A stretch of 64,000 nucleotides of DNA from positions 29,573,408 through 29,637,407 of the forward strand of contig OY744616.1 in the NCBI GenBank assembly GCA_963556255.1, read 5' to 3'. The notes under the pieces are model-generated. The model was given only the letters and a program-made list of their open reading frames with translations, was not told the DNA's origin and ran no database searches. Each line of letters starts with the position of its first letter. Position 1 is the first letter of the stretch. Shown here piece after piece: positions 24,800 through 35,530 of the stretch. The stretch is from Allolobophora icterica. Taxonomy: Eukaryota > Annelida > Clitellata > Crassiclitellata > Lumbricidae. Made by a program: the position numbers and the translations under genes.

Positions 24800-25902
24800 A
24801 TTCTAGATAAAAGCAGGGGACGATGCAATGATAAAAACATTAACAAAATTATGCAATCAAATATGGGCAACTGGAGAATGGCCGAATGATTGGAAGAAGT
24901 CGATCTTCATACCGATATTCCAGAAAGGCGACGCGAGGGAATGTGAAAATTACAGGACGATAGCAATAATATCACACACTAGTAAAATATTATTGAAAAT
25001 AATCCACAAAAGAATGGAAAGCACAATAGAGAGGGAACTTCCGGTGAACCAGGCTGGTTTCAGGAAATCTCGAGGAACTACAGACCATATTGCCAACCTA
25101 AGGTGGATAATGGAACGGCAAAGGGAGTATGGACAAGAGGTGCACATCTGCTTCATTGATTATAGTAAGGCATTCGACTGCATTAACCACTTAATGTGGA
25201 AAACTCTACTTGAGATGGGAATTCCGAAACACTTGATATGGCTATTAAGGGGACTATGAAGATCAGATAGCGGTGATAAGAACAGAATACGGAGACACTG
25301 ATAAATTCAATATTAAGAAAGGGGTGAGACACGGAGACACTGATAAATTCAATATTAAGAAAGGGGTGAGACAGGGATGCATTTTGTTTCCATTCCTGTT
25401 TAACTTATACGCTGAAAGAATGATGAGAATGGCGGAAATGGAAGGGGCAAAAGAGGGAGTAAAATTGCGGGAAGGACATTGAATAATCTTAGATATGCGG
25501 ATGATACAACACTAATGGCAAAAAGAAAAGATGAGCTGATAGAATTAATAAGAAGGGTAAGGAGAGAAAGTGAAAAAGCTGGCTTATACTTCAACATAAA
25601 GAAGACAAAAGTCATGACAACAGCAGAATGGGATACTTTTTAGATTGACGGAGAAGAAATAGAGGTGGTAGAAAGATTCACTTTCCTGGGATCATTGGTT
25701 GAAAAAGAAGGAAAATGTGATACAGAAATAAAACGAAGGATTGCGATTGGGAAAGCTGTAATGATTGGACTGGAAAAGATATGGAAGGACAAGCATGTGA
25801 GCATAGATACAAAAAAGGCTCGTGAGAGCCCTAATCTTTCCAACGGTTCTGTATGGTTGTGAGTCGTGGACAATGACAAAGAACATGGAGAAAAAGGTCA
25901 AC
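24800..25902 (+). pseudogene. RTE-like LINE reverse transcriptase, 5' part (split by Gypsy insertion)
   Basis: The 5'-truncated ORF starts near 24810. RT blocks in order: IFQKGDARECENYRTIAI, NQAGFRKSRGTTDHIANLRW, FIDYSKAFDCINH (motif A, catalytic Asp), then in other frames KKGVRQGCILFPFLFNLYAE, LRYADDTTLMA (motif C, YADD) and VVERFTFLGSLVEK. At least three frameshifts or stops occur (about 25259, 25480, 25641). An exact 42-bp tandem duplication (25290-25331, 25332-25373) adds 14 codons in frame. The C-terminus resumes at 35161 after the Gypsy element. The family belongs to the endonuclease-RT LINEs with a C-terminal MLR..W..RRTN.S domain; the clade name RTE-like is my best guess. Confidence 0.75.
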
Positions 25903-25907
25903 GCATG

Positions 25908-26413
25908 TGTGAACTGAGTTTGGTGTACAGTCTTGCAGTGCGAGATATTAGCGTATATATTTAGTGCGCTTACTTTAGTTTCACGTGTATATGTATATAT
26001 GATAGCTGCATAACGTTGAGTTGTACGGTCTTAGCGAAGGCCGCGGCTGGCTGATCTCGATAGGCAGCCGCGCGCTATATGTATATTATTAGATTTCGCT
26101 TAGTTCGCACAGAAGACAGGTGTGTCAAGAGGCGCGAAGAATTATGCTGACTAGAGAAGTTTGAATTCGTGTGTTCTCGGTAGTAGTGTTGCTGACTAGT
26201 TGAGTTGTAATTGAATTGAGTTCTGTCTGTTTGTTCATAACAAGAAAAGATATTAAACTGTGTTGGTGATTAATTCAGGCTAGGCTACACAGTAGAAAAT
26301 AAAGCTACTTATACGTAGAATCAATGTCAAAAGGTGAACATTAAATAGGCGTTAAGTACGAAGAGAACAAGGATTTAATCAGAAGGATTGTCAACGGAAG
26401 GATTGGGTTGACA
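25908..26413 (+). repeat. 5' LTR of the Gypsy element
   Basis: 506 bp, TG...CA ends. It differs from the 3' LTR at three sites (near 25950, 26010 and 26076). The adjoining TTATTGGTGGCAGCGAC (from 26414) is in the primer-binding-site position; the primer tRNA is not determined. Confidence 0.95.
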
Positions 26414-26429
26414 TTATTGGTGGCAGCGA

Positions 26430-26612
26430 CGGTGTGGATAAGAACTCACGGTGGATAAATACTCACGGTGGATAAAATACTCACGGTGGAATAAATACTC
26501 ACGGTGGATATAAACTCACGGTGGATAAAAATTCACGTTATCGCCGAAGGAGGTGATAAAAGAATTTACAACGGTGTTAGAAGAATCTACGACGGTGTTA
26601 GAAGAATCTACG
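26430..26612 (+). repeat. Tandem repeats in the Gypsy leader
   Basis: Six ~18-20-bp units of ACTCACGGTGGATAAA (26430-26537), then two 24-bp units with GGTGTTAGAAGAATCTACG (26570-26612). They lie between the primer site and gag. Confidence 0.75.
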
Positions 26613-26782
26613 CGTTGTTGCTGTGTGACGAGTCTACGATATCAACGACGGTGGAACACGAGAAAACGGTATAAAAATTTAGTTGTTTTCCACGAACAAA
26701 TACAAAAAAAATCCCGTTTGTTTATCGATTCACACACCAAGAAAAACCGTGACTTCTTTGAAAAGAGAAATCACTGAAGTAA

Positions 26783-27575
26783 ACAAGTATTATATCTGGC
26801 TTGGTACCCGCCAGCAGTTGGATAAGCTGGACCTTGGGTCTCTCTCCTCTGAATTTCCCACCTTCGTCTTCTCCACCTCCGTTCGGAACTTGGGGGTGGT
26901 CCTGGACCAAGAATTGACCTTTGTGCCGCATATCGCGGCCCTGACTCGTTCCTGCTACTATTGCCTGCGCCAACTACGGGTGGTGTCCCGCTCTCTCTCT
27001 CCTTCTTCTGCTTCCACCTTGGTCCATGCCTTCGTTGTCAATCGCCTAGACTACTGTTCCTCTCTCTACTTTGGGCTTCCACAGGCCCGATTGCATCCCT
27101 TGGAGGGGGTCTTGCGGGCTGCTGCTCGCTTGGTGGGCGGTGTCCCCAAGTATGGTCACATCTCTGCGTACATGCGGGATGTTCTCCACTGGCTTCCGAT
27201 CCAGCAGCGCATTCACTATCGAGTCTCCTGCATAGTGTGGAATTGTCTTCTTGGCATGGCACCAGCTTACCTTCTGGAGCTCTTTACCCTTACCTCGGCC
27301 TGCTCTGGTCGCCGATCTCTGCGCTCGGCTTCCAGAGGTGACTGTGTGGTCCCTCGTGCACGCACTTCAACTAGACAGCATAGGGCTTTCTCGGTCGTAG
27401 GTCCTTCTCTGTGGAACGGCCTACCATCTGACCTGCGTTCTCTCCCACGGGATATGTCTAGTACCTTTTATAAGAACCTCAAGACTTTCCTTTTTGACCG
27501 GGCTTGGGTCGGGAGCGCCTCTGAGTAGTTGCCTTGAAGGGGCGCTATATAAATTCCGTTGATTGATTGATTGAT
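26783..27575 (+). mobile_element. 5'-truncated CR1-like LINE inserted in the Gypsy leader
   Basis: Flanked by TGAAGTAA at 26775-26782 and 27576-27583, and ends in a (GATT)n tail after a CTTGAAGGGGCGCTATATAA-type 3' UTR. 5' truncation and a variable-length target duplication are typical of LINE insertion. Confidence 0.85.
26790..27528 (+). CDS. CR1-like reverse transcriptase, C-terminal ~245 residues, uninterrupted
   Basis: The frame is open from the insertion boundary to a stop at 27526-27528. It covers the thumb and post-RT region only: VRNLGVVLDQELTF, NRLDYCSSLYFGLP, RDVLHWLPIQQRI.YRV, FSVVGPSLWNGLPSDLR, and the end GSASE. The catalytic FADD part was lost to 5' truncation, so no active enzyme is made. 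Absence of stops over 245 codons shows the insertion is young. The reading frame also runs in from the Gypsy leader (from 26683) by chance. Confidence 0.85.
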
Positions 27576-27584
27576 TGAAGTAAG

Positions 27585-29168
27585 ATGGAGAAACTAAGTG
27601 CTGAAAGACAAGCAGATATTAAGAAGATGTCTACGGAAAGGCTTAAACAGCGTTTGTTGAAAGCCGGTTTTAAAGAAGAACAATTAGAAGGTATGTCACG
27701 TGGTGACATGATGCAGGAACTCGCTGAAGTGTGGGTTAAAGAAGAAGCTGAAGAAGAAGGTGCCGTTGGCGGTGCCGTCGAAAAGGCTATTGAAAAACCT
27801 ACTGTGCCTATGTCTATGGAGATGTTGATGCCGTGGATGATGATGACGAGGCAAGAAGAGAAAGAAAGAGAGGAGAGACGAAGACAGGAAGAGAAAGAGC
27901 TGAGACAAGAAGCAGAACGTGTAAGACAAGACGATTTGCGTCTCCAAAGAGAGAAAGAAGACAAAGCGGAACTTGCAAGGCAAGAAGAATTGCGCCTGCA
28001 GAGAGAGAGAGAAGATAAAGCAGAACAAGTGCGTAAGGCAGAACTTGAATTGCAAAAGCATCAGTTTGAGATTCAGTTAGAACAGTTGAAAAGAGATAGG
28101 GAAGATGCTGAAAGAAGAAGACTGGAGCAGATGATTGAATTTGAAAGAGCTAGAAAAAGTGATGAAGAGGTACGTCAGCAACAGATTGAAGCAAAGAGAA
28201 TGCGTGAAGAAGAAAAAGAAAAAGCGCGAACGTTAGAGTTGGAACGCGCAGAACAGATCAGACAGGAAGAACTCAAATTTCAGAAAGAAAGTTTGGAAAA
28301 GGCAGAAACAGAAAGACAAGAACGTCTGAAACTGGAGAAATCAAAATTGACATTGAAAGAAACACAAATGAGAGAAGAACGGGAAGCAGAAAGAAGGAAA
28401 CAGCAAGAAAGTGAAACTTTGGTGTCAAAAATTAAGAAAACAGGTGATGCAATGAAGCATGTATTGCCTCAAATGCCAACTGATATGATGGAGGTGCCAT
28501 TATATTTTGAAACAGTCGAGAACGCGTTTCGTAGTTTTGCTGTGGAAAATCCGTTTTGGGTGAAATTATTACTACCATTGATGATGCCGAAAGCTCGAAC
28601 CGTTCTGAATAGATTGTCATTCGATGATCTAGACAATTATGATAGAGTCAAGCAGCATTTATTAAAAGAATTTAAATTGACCTCGAGAGAATACAGAGCC
28701 AGATTTTTGGATGCTAAGAAGACAGCAGAAGAGACTTATACGATGTTTACGGCAAGACTGAAGAACTTGCTAAACTATTACGTGAGAAGTCGAAACGTGA
28801 ACAAAGAGTATGATACGCTCTTTCATTTGCTGGTAGCGGATAAGCTGAAAGAATGTTTACCGCCAGGTCCACTACAGTTTGTATTGTCGAAGGAAGGAAC
28901 TGACTGTCTCCAAGCTAGTGCAGTCGCAGACTTAGCAGACATTCATGTAAACAATCGAATTGGGTTTGCATTTCCAAATATAAACAGTTATCCTTCTCAA
29001 CGTTCCGTAAACCAAAGCCAGAGTGGAAAGTGGAAAAGTAATCCAGAAACAGGGAATCAGTTCAAAGGTAAAGAAGTCAAGGCTAGTGTCCCTGTACCCA
29101 ATGAGAACAGAGAAGTGACGTTTGGTCGTCAGGGATTTAACCAAAGCTCGAGGGTACGCGTACCTTAA
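27585..29168 (+). CDS. Gypsy gag (N-terminal part of gag-pol), 527 aa as it stands
   Basis: ATG at 27585 directly follows the CR1 insertion duplication. Residues 1-90 are a helical leader (TERLKQRLLKAGFKEEQLEG). Residues ~90-290 form a long Glu/Arg/Lys-rich coiled coil (REERRRQEEKELRQEAERVR). Residues ~300-450 look like a SCAN/retrotransposon-gag capsid fold (PFWVKLLLPLMMPKARTVL, then LLKEFKLTSREYRARF). Gag packages element RNA into particles. The frame ends at a stop inside the MITE at 29142; the reading frame after the MITE is the same as before it, so gag and pol were probably one continuous frame. Tail residues from about 520 derive from MITE sequence. Confidence 0.85.
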   Translation: MEKLSAERQADIKKMSTERLKQRLLKAGFKEEQLEGMSRGDMMQELAEVWVKEEAEEEGAVGGAVEKAIEKPTVPMSMEMLMPWMMMTRQEEKEREERRRQEEKELRQEAERVRQDDLRLQREKEDKAELARQEELRLQREREDKAEQVRKAELELQKHQFEIQLEQLKRDREDAERRRLEQMIEFERARKSDEEVRQQQIEAKRMREEEKEKARTLELERAEQIRQEELKFQKESLEKAETERQERLKLEKSKLTLKETQMREEREAERRKQQESETLVSKIKKTGDAMKHVLPQMPTDMMEVPLYFETVENAFRSFAVENPFWVKLLLPLMMPKARTVLNRLSFDDLDNYDRVKQHLLKEFKLTSREYRARFLDAKKTAEETYTMFTARLKNLLNYYVRSRNVNKEYDTLFHLLVADKLKECLPPGPLQFVLSKEGTDCLQASAVADLADIHVNNRIGFAFPNINSYPSQRSVNQSQSGKWKSNPETGNQFKGKEVKASVPVPNENREVTFGRQGFNQSSRVRVP

Positions 29169-29668
29169 AAATAGAATACGTTAAAATACGTACGTACCTT
29201 TAAAAAAAATACAATACGCGTATGGTACGTATCATGCACGAAAATTTTATTTATGGTTTACTCGGCGACCCATAGCCTACGTATAATCTGACGTCAACAG
29301 TATGCATCATTGAAACCGGTACTTCCGGTAGCGTAGCAGTAAATTTAATTCGATAAATTCTTCGGTTATAATTAATTTAATGCAAATTGTACTTTCATTC
29401 TGAGGAGAGCTAACCCTGACTGACATTAGTGCATTAAGTGCAATGTATGCTGGATAAACATAGACCAACAATATAGCACTGCAGCAATTTACTATGCTGT
29501 ATACTGGGATGTGATTGTTTGCTTAAATTAAATTGAACATTCTTATAATGAGCAATGACGTGGTTAACGTATTTTTGTATTGTTTACGTACCCTAAAATA
29601 GGGTACGTAAAAAAACGTACGTACCTTTAAAAAAATAGAATACGTATGGTACGTACCCTCGAGCTTTG
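29142..29668. mobile_element. hAT-type MITE in gag-pol, copy A
   Basis: Terminal repeats CAAAGCTCGAGGGTACG / CGTACCCTCGAGCTTTG; 8-bp target duplication GATTTAAC (29134-29141, 29669-29676). Nearly identical to the copy at 49528-50052. Palindromic TACGTACGTACCTTTAAAA blocks lie inside both ends. Confidence 0.92.
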
Positions 29669-32657
29669 GATTTAACAAATCGTCAGCGCCGTTTGCCAAG
29701 AGGGAAGGCAACACATCGTATACGCAGTATAAGAAATATGAAGGAAATGAACAACGAGGTATGGTTGTGAAGCGTTGTCACAACTGTGGTTCAGACAAAC
29801 ATTTGGTTAAATTTTGTCCAGTTCCAGTGGCAGCAGCTAGTTCTGGCAGAAATCAAGAACACACAAGGGTGAATTTGATTCAAGTGGTTAGTGATACAGA
29901 TAATCAAACCGCGAGTCAAGAAAACCAAGAGACTGAAGTAAAGTCAGTAATGAAATGTGGTATTCAAAAAGAAATTCTATTGGATGCTGAAATTCAGAGA
30001 GAAGTCACAGGAAAAGATGACAGTCGAATATTGAAGAAATCGTTCTTGCAATATGTCGAGGTCGAAATTCGTGGAGTAGGCGGTAAAGAGCCAGTGAAAG
30101 TCAAAGCACTGAGCGACTCGGGTGCAGAAATTCCGGTGATTAGTGAAGAATTACTGGAAGGCATAAAGGTGGAACAAATTGGAAAAGTGAACTTGCAATG
30201 TGTAGCAGGAGATGCCATTCCTGCAAAATTAGTGAAAGTCAATGTTAGATTGTGTGGTAGTGACGTAGAAGAAGAGGGATTTCCGCGTAAAATCCAGTGT
30301 TCACTTACACCTTATGTCACCTTGATGAGTGCTAGTATTGCAAGGATGGGCAGTACAGAAAGATTCTTGTTGCATCGAGAGATAATTGCCGAATTAAAAG
30401 CCGTACCACAGATGAAGGTCAAAACGATACAAGGAGATGTGAGTGTACGAGCAAATGTAATGACGAGAGCGCAGAGTCGGAAACAGGAAATGGTAGATGT
30501 TGATGAGAAGAGTGAAACTGAAAGTTCAAGTGATGAGGAAAACGAAAGTAATGGGCAACGAAGCTTATCGCGAGATGGTGTAACATCGGAGATGAATGAG
30601 CAAGAGATGGTTGCATGCGAGAATGGCACATTAAATGAAACGGAAGAAGACAATGAATGTGATGTGGGGATAGGAGACTTGTATAGAGATGAAGAGATGG
30701 AAGAAGAACAAAAGGTGCAGATTGCCGATTCGAAGAAGTTCGAAGAGCAACAGAGAAAGGATGAATCGTTGAAGCCGTGGTGGAAGTTAGCACAAGAGAA
30801 AGAATCTGAATTCTGTGTGATCAACGGTTTATTGCATAAGAAGTATCAGATATTAGACCAGACGATATATCAGCTACTGTTACAAAAAGAGAGACGAATT
30901 AAAGTGATGGAGTTGGCACATGAGTCGGTGTTTGGAGGACATCTAGGAGAAGAGAAGACAAGAGAACGAATAAAGTTGTCTTTTGTATGGCCAAAGATGA
31001 GAAGAGACATTGTGAAATTTTGTAAGTCTTGCGAGAAGTGTCAACTAAAGGCAAGGAGTTTGGTGATGGATAGAGTGCCTATCACTCCAGTCTCAAGAGA
31101 AGAGGTCGCCTTCAGGAGAATGACAATGGACCTCGTTGGCCCGATCGATCCAGTATCTGCTGCAGGTCACAAGTATTGTTTATGCATTGTGGACTCGTGC
31201 ACCAGATGGCCTACAATCTTCTTATTGAAATCGCTGACAGCGAAGGCTGTGTGTGAAGCGTTGATGGAACTGTTCATGAACGTTGGTGTGCCGTCCGTGA
31301 TTACAAGTGACCAAGGAACGAACTTCACAGCCAGTTTGACAAGAGAATTTCTCAATTCAATGGGCTGTAGTCCAAGATTCGACACACCAGGACACCCAGA
31401 AGCTGCTGGATTAGTAGAAAGATGGAATCAGACATTTAAAAAGATGATCCATCATGTGATAATAGACAACCCGAGGAAATGGCACAAGATAATTCCTTTC
31501 ACAGTGTGGGCATTACGAGAAGTGCCGAATGCAACTACTGGAGTATCACCATATATGCTTGTCTATGGGAAAATTCCGAGAGGACCATTGGCAATATTAA
31601 AAGAGAGTTGGACTAGAGAAATAAACTTACCACCTCATGTTGGAGTTAAACCAGAAAAGTATTTGAAAGAACTCAAAGAAAATATGGAGAAAGCATTATT
31701 GTTTGCAGAATCTTACTCTCGAGAAAAGCAATAACAATACACGAATCAGTATAACAAGAGAGCAAAACACAAAGAATTTGAAGCTGGTGAGAAAGTCATT
31801 GTTTTGTATCCAACGTCAACGAACAAACTTATTTCTCGATGGCATGGTCCATGTACGATCATACATCGAAGATCAAAGTACTCTTATTTAGTCGATATGG
31901 GTGAAAATGGTCGAAAAATAATTCACGCCAACAAGATCAGAAAATATGTTACTCGAGCATTAAGTTGTGGTCTTATCGTTGAAGAAGATGACGATTTTGG
32001 TTCAGTGGTTGAATTACCAATGAGGAATGAGGTTCAAGATGACAAGAATTCACTTAACCTCGATCCTGAACAAATTAGCCATTTGACAGTAACTCAACAA
32101 GAACAGTTGTTGAACGTCTTGAACAAATACTGTGACAGATTTTCAGAAAAACCCGGATTATGTACATTGGTCGAACACGAAATTGAACTAAAACCAGGAT
32201 TTCGTGGAAAGGAATTTGCAGCATATCGAATTCCTTTGATTTATCGAGCAGAAGTGGAACGTCAGATCAAAGAAATGTTAAAAACAAACATTATCAAACC
32301 ATCATCGAGCAGAATGGCAAGCCCTTTGGTTATTTTTAAAAAGAAAGACGGATCTTTAAGACTAGCCTGTGACTACAGATACATTAACTCATTCACAGTG
32401 GATTGTAAATATCCGATGCCGATTGTCAGAGACGTTTTGAACAAAGTTGGAAAGTCTAATGTGATTTCCATTTTGGACTGTCGAAGTGCTTATTGGACTT
32501 GTCCTGTAAAACAATCTGATCAATGGAAGACAGCTTTTGTAACACATAATGGACTGTATGAATTTACTCGTGTTCCTTTTGGAATGATAAATTCAGGACG
32601 AACTTTTGTTAAGGCGATAAATTTAGTTTTACAGCCTATAAGTGACTTTGCAGAACC
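29669..32657 (+). pseudogene. Gypsy pol: CCHC knuckle, protease, integrase, start of RT
   Basis: The frame is open from the MITE boundary (ATG at 29761) and holds, in order: a zinc knuckle CHNCGSDKHLVKFC (CX2CX4HX4C); an aspartic protease site ALSDSGAEIPVIS near 30110; an acidic linker; an integrase HHCC finger (H.ESVFGGH ... CKSCEKC, about 30920-31050); and an integrase core with D (MTMDLVGP), D (SDQGTNF) and E (AAGLVERWNQ). A GPY/F-like module (GPCTIIHR, KIIHANKIRKY) follows after an in-frame TAA at 31732-31734. Then comes RT from about 32120 (YRIPLIYRAEVERQI, SPLVIFKKKDGSLRLACDYR, motif A ILDCRSAYW) up to the insertion at 32658. Having integrase before RT is the Gmr1-type order. Confidence 0.9.
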
Positions 32658-33720
32658 GGCACCCCGTCAAAATAGCCCGGTCAAAATAGCCCCGTCAAAA
32701 CAGCCCCGTCAAAACAGCCCCGTCAAAATCGCCCTGCGTCAAAATAGCCCCGTCAAAACAGCCCCGTCAAAATAGCCCCATGAAAACGCTGAAGGCAAGC
32801 AGTTCCACAACGGCTAATAAGTTGAATGTTACAAGAAATTTTTGAATCGCAACAAAAGTATAAGCAATACTTCAAAGAGGTGGTTCTGACACATACTGAC
32901 TAAATACAAATTAATTTGTTAATTGGAAATCTGATCAGTAATTGGCAAGATCAAAAGGTCGCATAATCTTAGTATCTAGGCTCTTGCTTAAGACATCGAC
33001 ATTAACTTTCTTTTTAGATGGTCACAATTATTACCTAATACCTAGAAACTTTTGTTCGCGTTTCGTAGAAAAACATCAATCAATCAATCATTTTTTTTAT
33101 TGCAACGATATAACATAGGCCCTACATCAGTTCAACATTAGTATGTTACAAGAAAACGTTGACAAAGGGAAGTCCCAGAAGGGAAGGAAATCCCGCTAAT
33201 AGGAACACCCAATTTTGTCAGTTAATTACGTTGAAGATAGAGGTTCGATTGAGAGACAGTGATAAGCTTAACTAAGTGATTGAACTGAGGTAATCATAAG
33301 CATACAAAAACAAAAATAGTGCAGTGTTTGATTATGAACATTACAGTCTTAGATTAACCGTTGCAAGACGGCATGTAATCCAGTTTAAATCAGTTCCATG
33401 AATTGTCATTAATTAATCCATCCGTTAATTGAGAACGCAATAGTTTTTTTAAAAGATGAAGATTTGGGACCAGTTGAATATTTGTGGGAAAAACATTTAA
33501 CATTCCATGCTTGTAGTCTGTTTTTTTATAGTAGTATCTTTTATTAGTATCTTCTTATAAATGAATAAATCTTGTCGAATACATTTTCACTGTGTTTTCT
33601 GTCGTTTAAGACGGGGCTGTTTTGACGGGGCTGTTTAGACGGGGCTATTTTGACGCTGGGCGATTTTGACGGGGCTGTTATGACGGGGCTGTTTTGACGG
33701 GGCTATTTTGACGGGTCACC
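32658..33720. mobile_element. Mutator-like (or unclassified) DNA element with tandem-repeat termini
   Basis: 1,063 bp between exact 9-bp duplications TGCAGAACC (32649-32657, 33721-33729). Each end is an array of ~14-bp CCCCGTCAAAACAG units, mirrored at the other end as CTGTTTTGACGGGG. No ORF of note. A retroposon 3' end with (ATTG)n-type tail in reverse (CAATCAATCAATCA at 33076-33089, then T-rich) lies inside. It splits RT just before the YVDD motif. Confidence 0.85.
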
Positions 33721-33729
33721 TGCAGAACC

Positions 33730-34534
33730 GTATGTTGATGACATTGCTGTGCATTCTGACAGTTGGAAAGTTCACTTGCAGCAGTTAGATGCATTTTTGA
33801 TGCAAATGAGATTGCATAACGTTACTTTAAATTTGAAAAAATGCATATTTGGTAAGTCTGAGGTAAAATTTATCGGTCATGTGGTTGGGTCTGGTAAGAT
33901 AAAGATGAATCCAGACAGAATTGAAAGTTTGACTAATTTGAAGATCCCAGAAACTAAGAAGCAAGTTAAGCAACTGCTTGGATTTTTTAATTTTTACAGA
34001 CAGTTTATTAAGGACTTTGCACAGATTGCGAAACCTTTATCTGATTTAACTAGTAAACGTGTTCCTGATAAGATTGATTGGACTGTTGAACATCAGCAAG
34101 CATTTGATTTACTTAAAGAGGCTGTGCGATCCAAAGTAGTATTATATGTGTTTGAAGTGGGAAAACCATTCAATTTGTACTGCGATAGTAGTGACTTTGC
34201 AGTTGGGGCTGTTTTAACACAGATGGACGACAAGGGAATAGAACGCCCTGTGTCATTTATCAGTCAGAAATTAACTGATACCCAGAAGAGATAGGCTACT
34301 GTGGAAAAGGAAGCCTATGCTATTGTTTGGGCTTTAAACAAGTTAAAAGAAATTATAATTGGATCGAAAATTTTCATTTTTACTGATCACAATCCTCTGA
34401 CATATTTGACTGAGTCAATGTCTAAGTTTGCTAAGCTTGTGCGTTGGGCGTTAGCCTTACAAACTTCTGATGTTGAGGTGAAGTACAAGAAGGGCAGATT
34501 GAATGTTATTGCTGATTGTTTGTCAAGGTTATAA
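33730..34534 (+). pseudogene. Gypsy pol: RT motif C to RNase H
   Basis: Continues directly after the DNA-element insertion with YVDDIAVHS (RT active site, about 33730), then FIGHVVGSGKIKMNP and LLGFFNFYRQFIKDFA. The tether is followed by RNase H: NLYCDSSDFAVGAVL, PVSFISQKLT, then an in-frame TAG at 34292-34294 (normally a Trp position in the family), then EKEAYAIVWALNKLK, FIFTDHNPLTYL and KKGRLNVIADCLSRL to a stop at 34534. No integrase follows, consistent with it lying upstream. Confidence 0.9.
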
Positions 34535-34649
34535 GTAATCATAAGACTGTTTGATTAATTAGTTAGATATGTATTTGTTTCATGTATTTTGGTCATTTCG
34601 AAAATTTTGAAATTTAATTTGCTCAATTCCAGAAAAAGGAAGGAGGTAA
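34535..34649 (+). other. Gypsy 3' untranslated region with polypurine tract
   Basis: AGAAAAAGGAAGGAGGTAA immediately precedes the 3' LTR, in the polypurine-tract position that primes plus-strand synthesis. Confidence 0.75.
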
Positions 34650-35155
34650 TGTGAACTGAGTTTGGTGTACAGTCTTGCAGTGCGAGATATTGGCGTATAT
34701 ATTTAGTGCGCTTACTTTAGTTTCACGTGTATATGTATATATGATAGCTGCACAACGTTGAGTTGTACGGTCTTAGCGAAGGCCGCGGCTGGCTGATCTC
34801 GATAGGCAGCCGCGCGCTTTATGTATATTATTAGATTTCGCTTAGTTCGCACAGAAGACAGGTGTGTCAAGAGGCGCGAAGAATTATGCTGACTAGAGAA
34901 GTTTGAATTCGTGTGTTCTCGGTAGTAGTGTTGCTGACTAGTTGAGTTGTAATTGAATTGAGTTCTGTCTGTTTGTTCATAACAAGAAAAGATATTAAAC
35001 TGTGTTGGTGATTAATTCAGGCTAGGCTACACAGTAGAAAATAAAGCTACTTATACGTAGAATCAATGTCAAAAGGTGAACATTAAATAGGCGTTAAGTA
35101 CGAAGAGAACAAGGATTTAATCAGAAGGATTGTCAACGGAAGGATTGGGTTGACA
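34650..35155 (+). repeat. 3' LTR of the Gypsy element
   Basis: 506 bp, three substitutions from the 5' LTR, followed by the GCATG target duplication. Confidence 0.95.
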
Positions 35156-35160
35156 GCATG

Positions 35161-35530
35161 TGAAATGTGGATATGGAGAAAGATGTTGAGAATATCATGG
35201 ACAGAGAAAAGGACGAACGAATCAATACGAGTGGAGATTGGTGTCGAGAATGAAGAGTCATTAAAACAAAAGGCGACAAGATTGAAGCTAGGATTCTTTG
35301 GTCATGTCATGCAATCTGATGGGCTAGAAAAGGAAATCATGTTGGCTTGTGGTGGGGGAAAAAAGACGGGGTCGACCAAGGAAGAAATGGATGGATGAGA
35401 TTCACGATGTAACTGGCATGAATTTGGAAGAACTAAGGGACCTGACTTCGAATAGGAAGCAATGGAAAATGTGTATCATGACGATCGCTAGAGCTCCAGG
35501 AGTTGACAGCACAAGGTGACAAGGTGAGTA
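35161..35530 (+). pseudogene. RTE-like LINE, C-terminal part (after Gypsy insertion)
   Basis: Resumes the LINE frame: CEMWIWRKMLRISWTEKRTN, then RLKLGFFGHVMQSDGLEKEI. After a frameshift near 35360 it reads WMDEIHDVTGMNLEELRDLT to a stop near 35520. These are the conserved C-terminal blocks of the endonuclease-RT LINE whose first part is at 24800-25902. Confidence 0.8.

Larger units (their letters stand above)
25908..35155 (+). mobile_element. Ty3/Gypsy LTR retrotransposon, Gmr1-like (integrase before RT)
   Basis: Complete element, 9.2 kb with later insertions. Both LTRs are 506 bp and run TGTGAACTGAG...GGGTTGACA. The 5-bp target duplication GCATG is at 25903-25907 and 35156-35160. The domain order gag, CCHC knuckle, protease, integrase, RT, RNase H puts integrase upstream of RT, unlike most Gypsy elements. 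It is inserted in the RTE-like LINE. Interrupted by a CR1 LINE (26783-27575), a hAT-type MITE (29142-29668) and a Mutator-like element (32658-33720), plus two in-frame stops. Confidence 0.93.
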
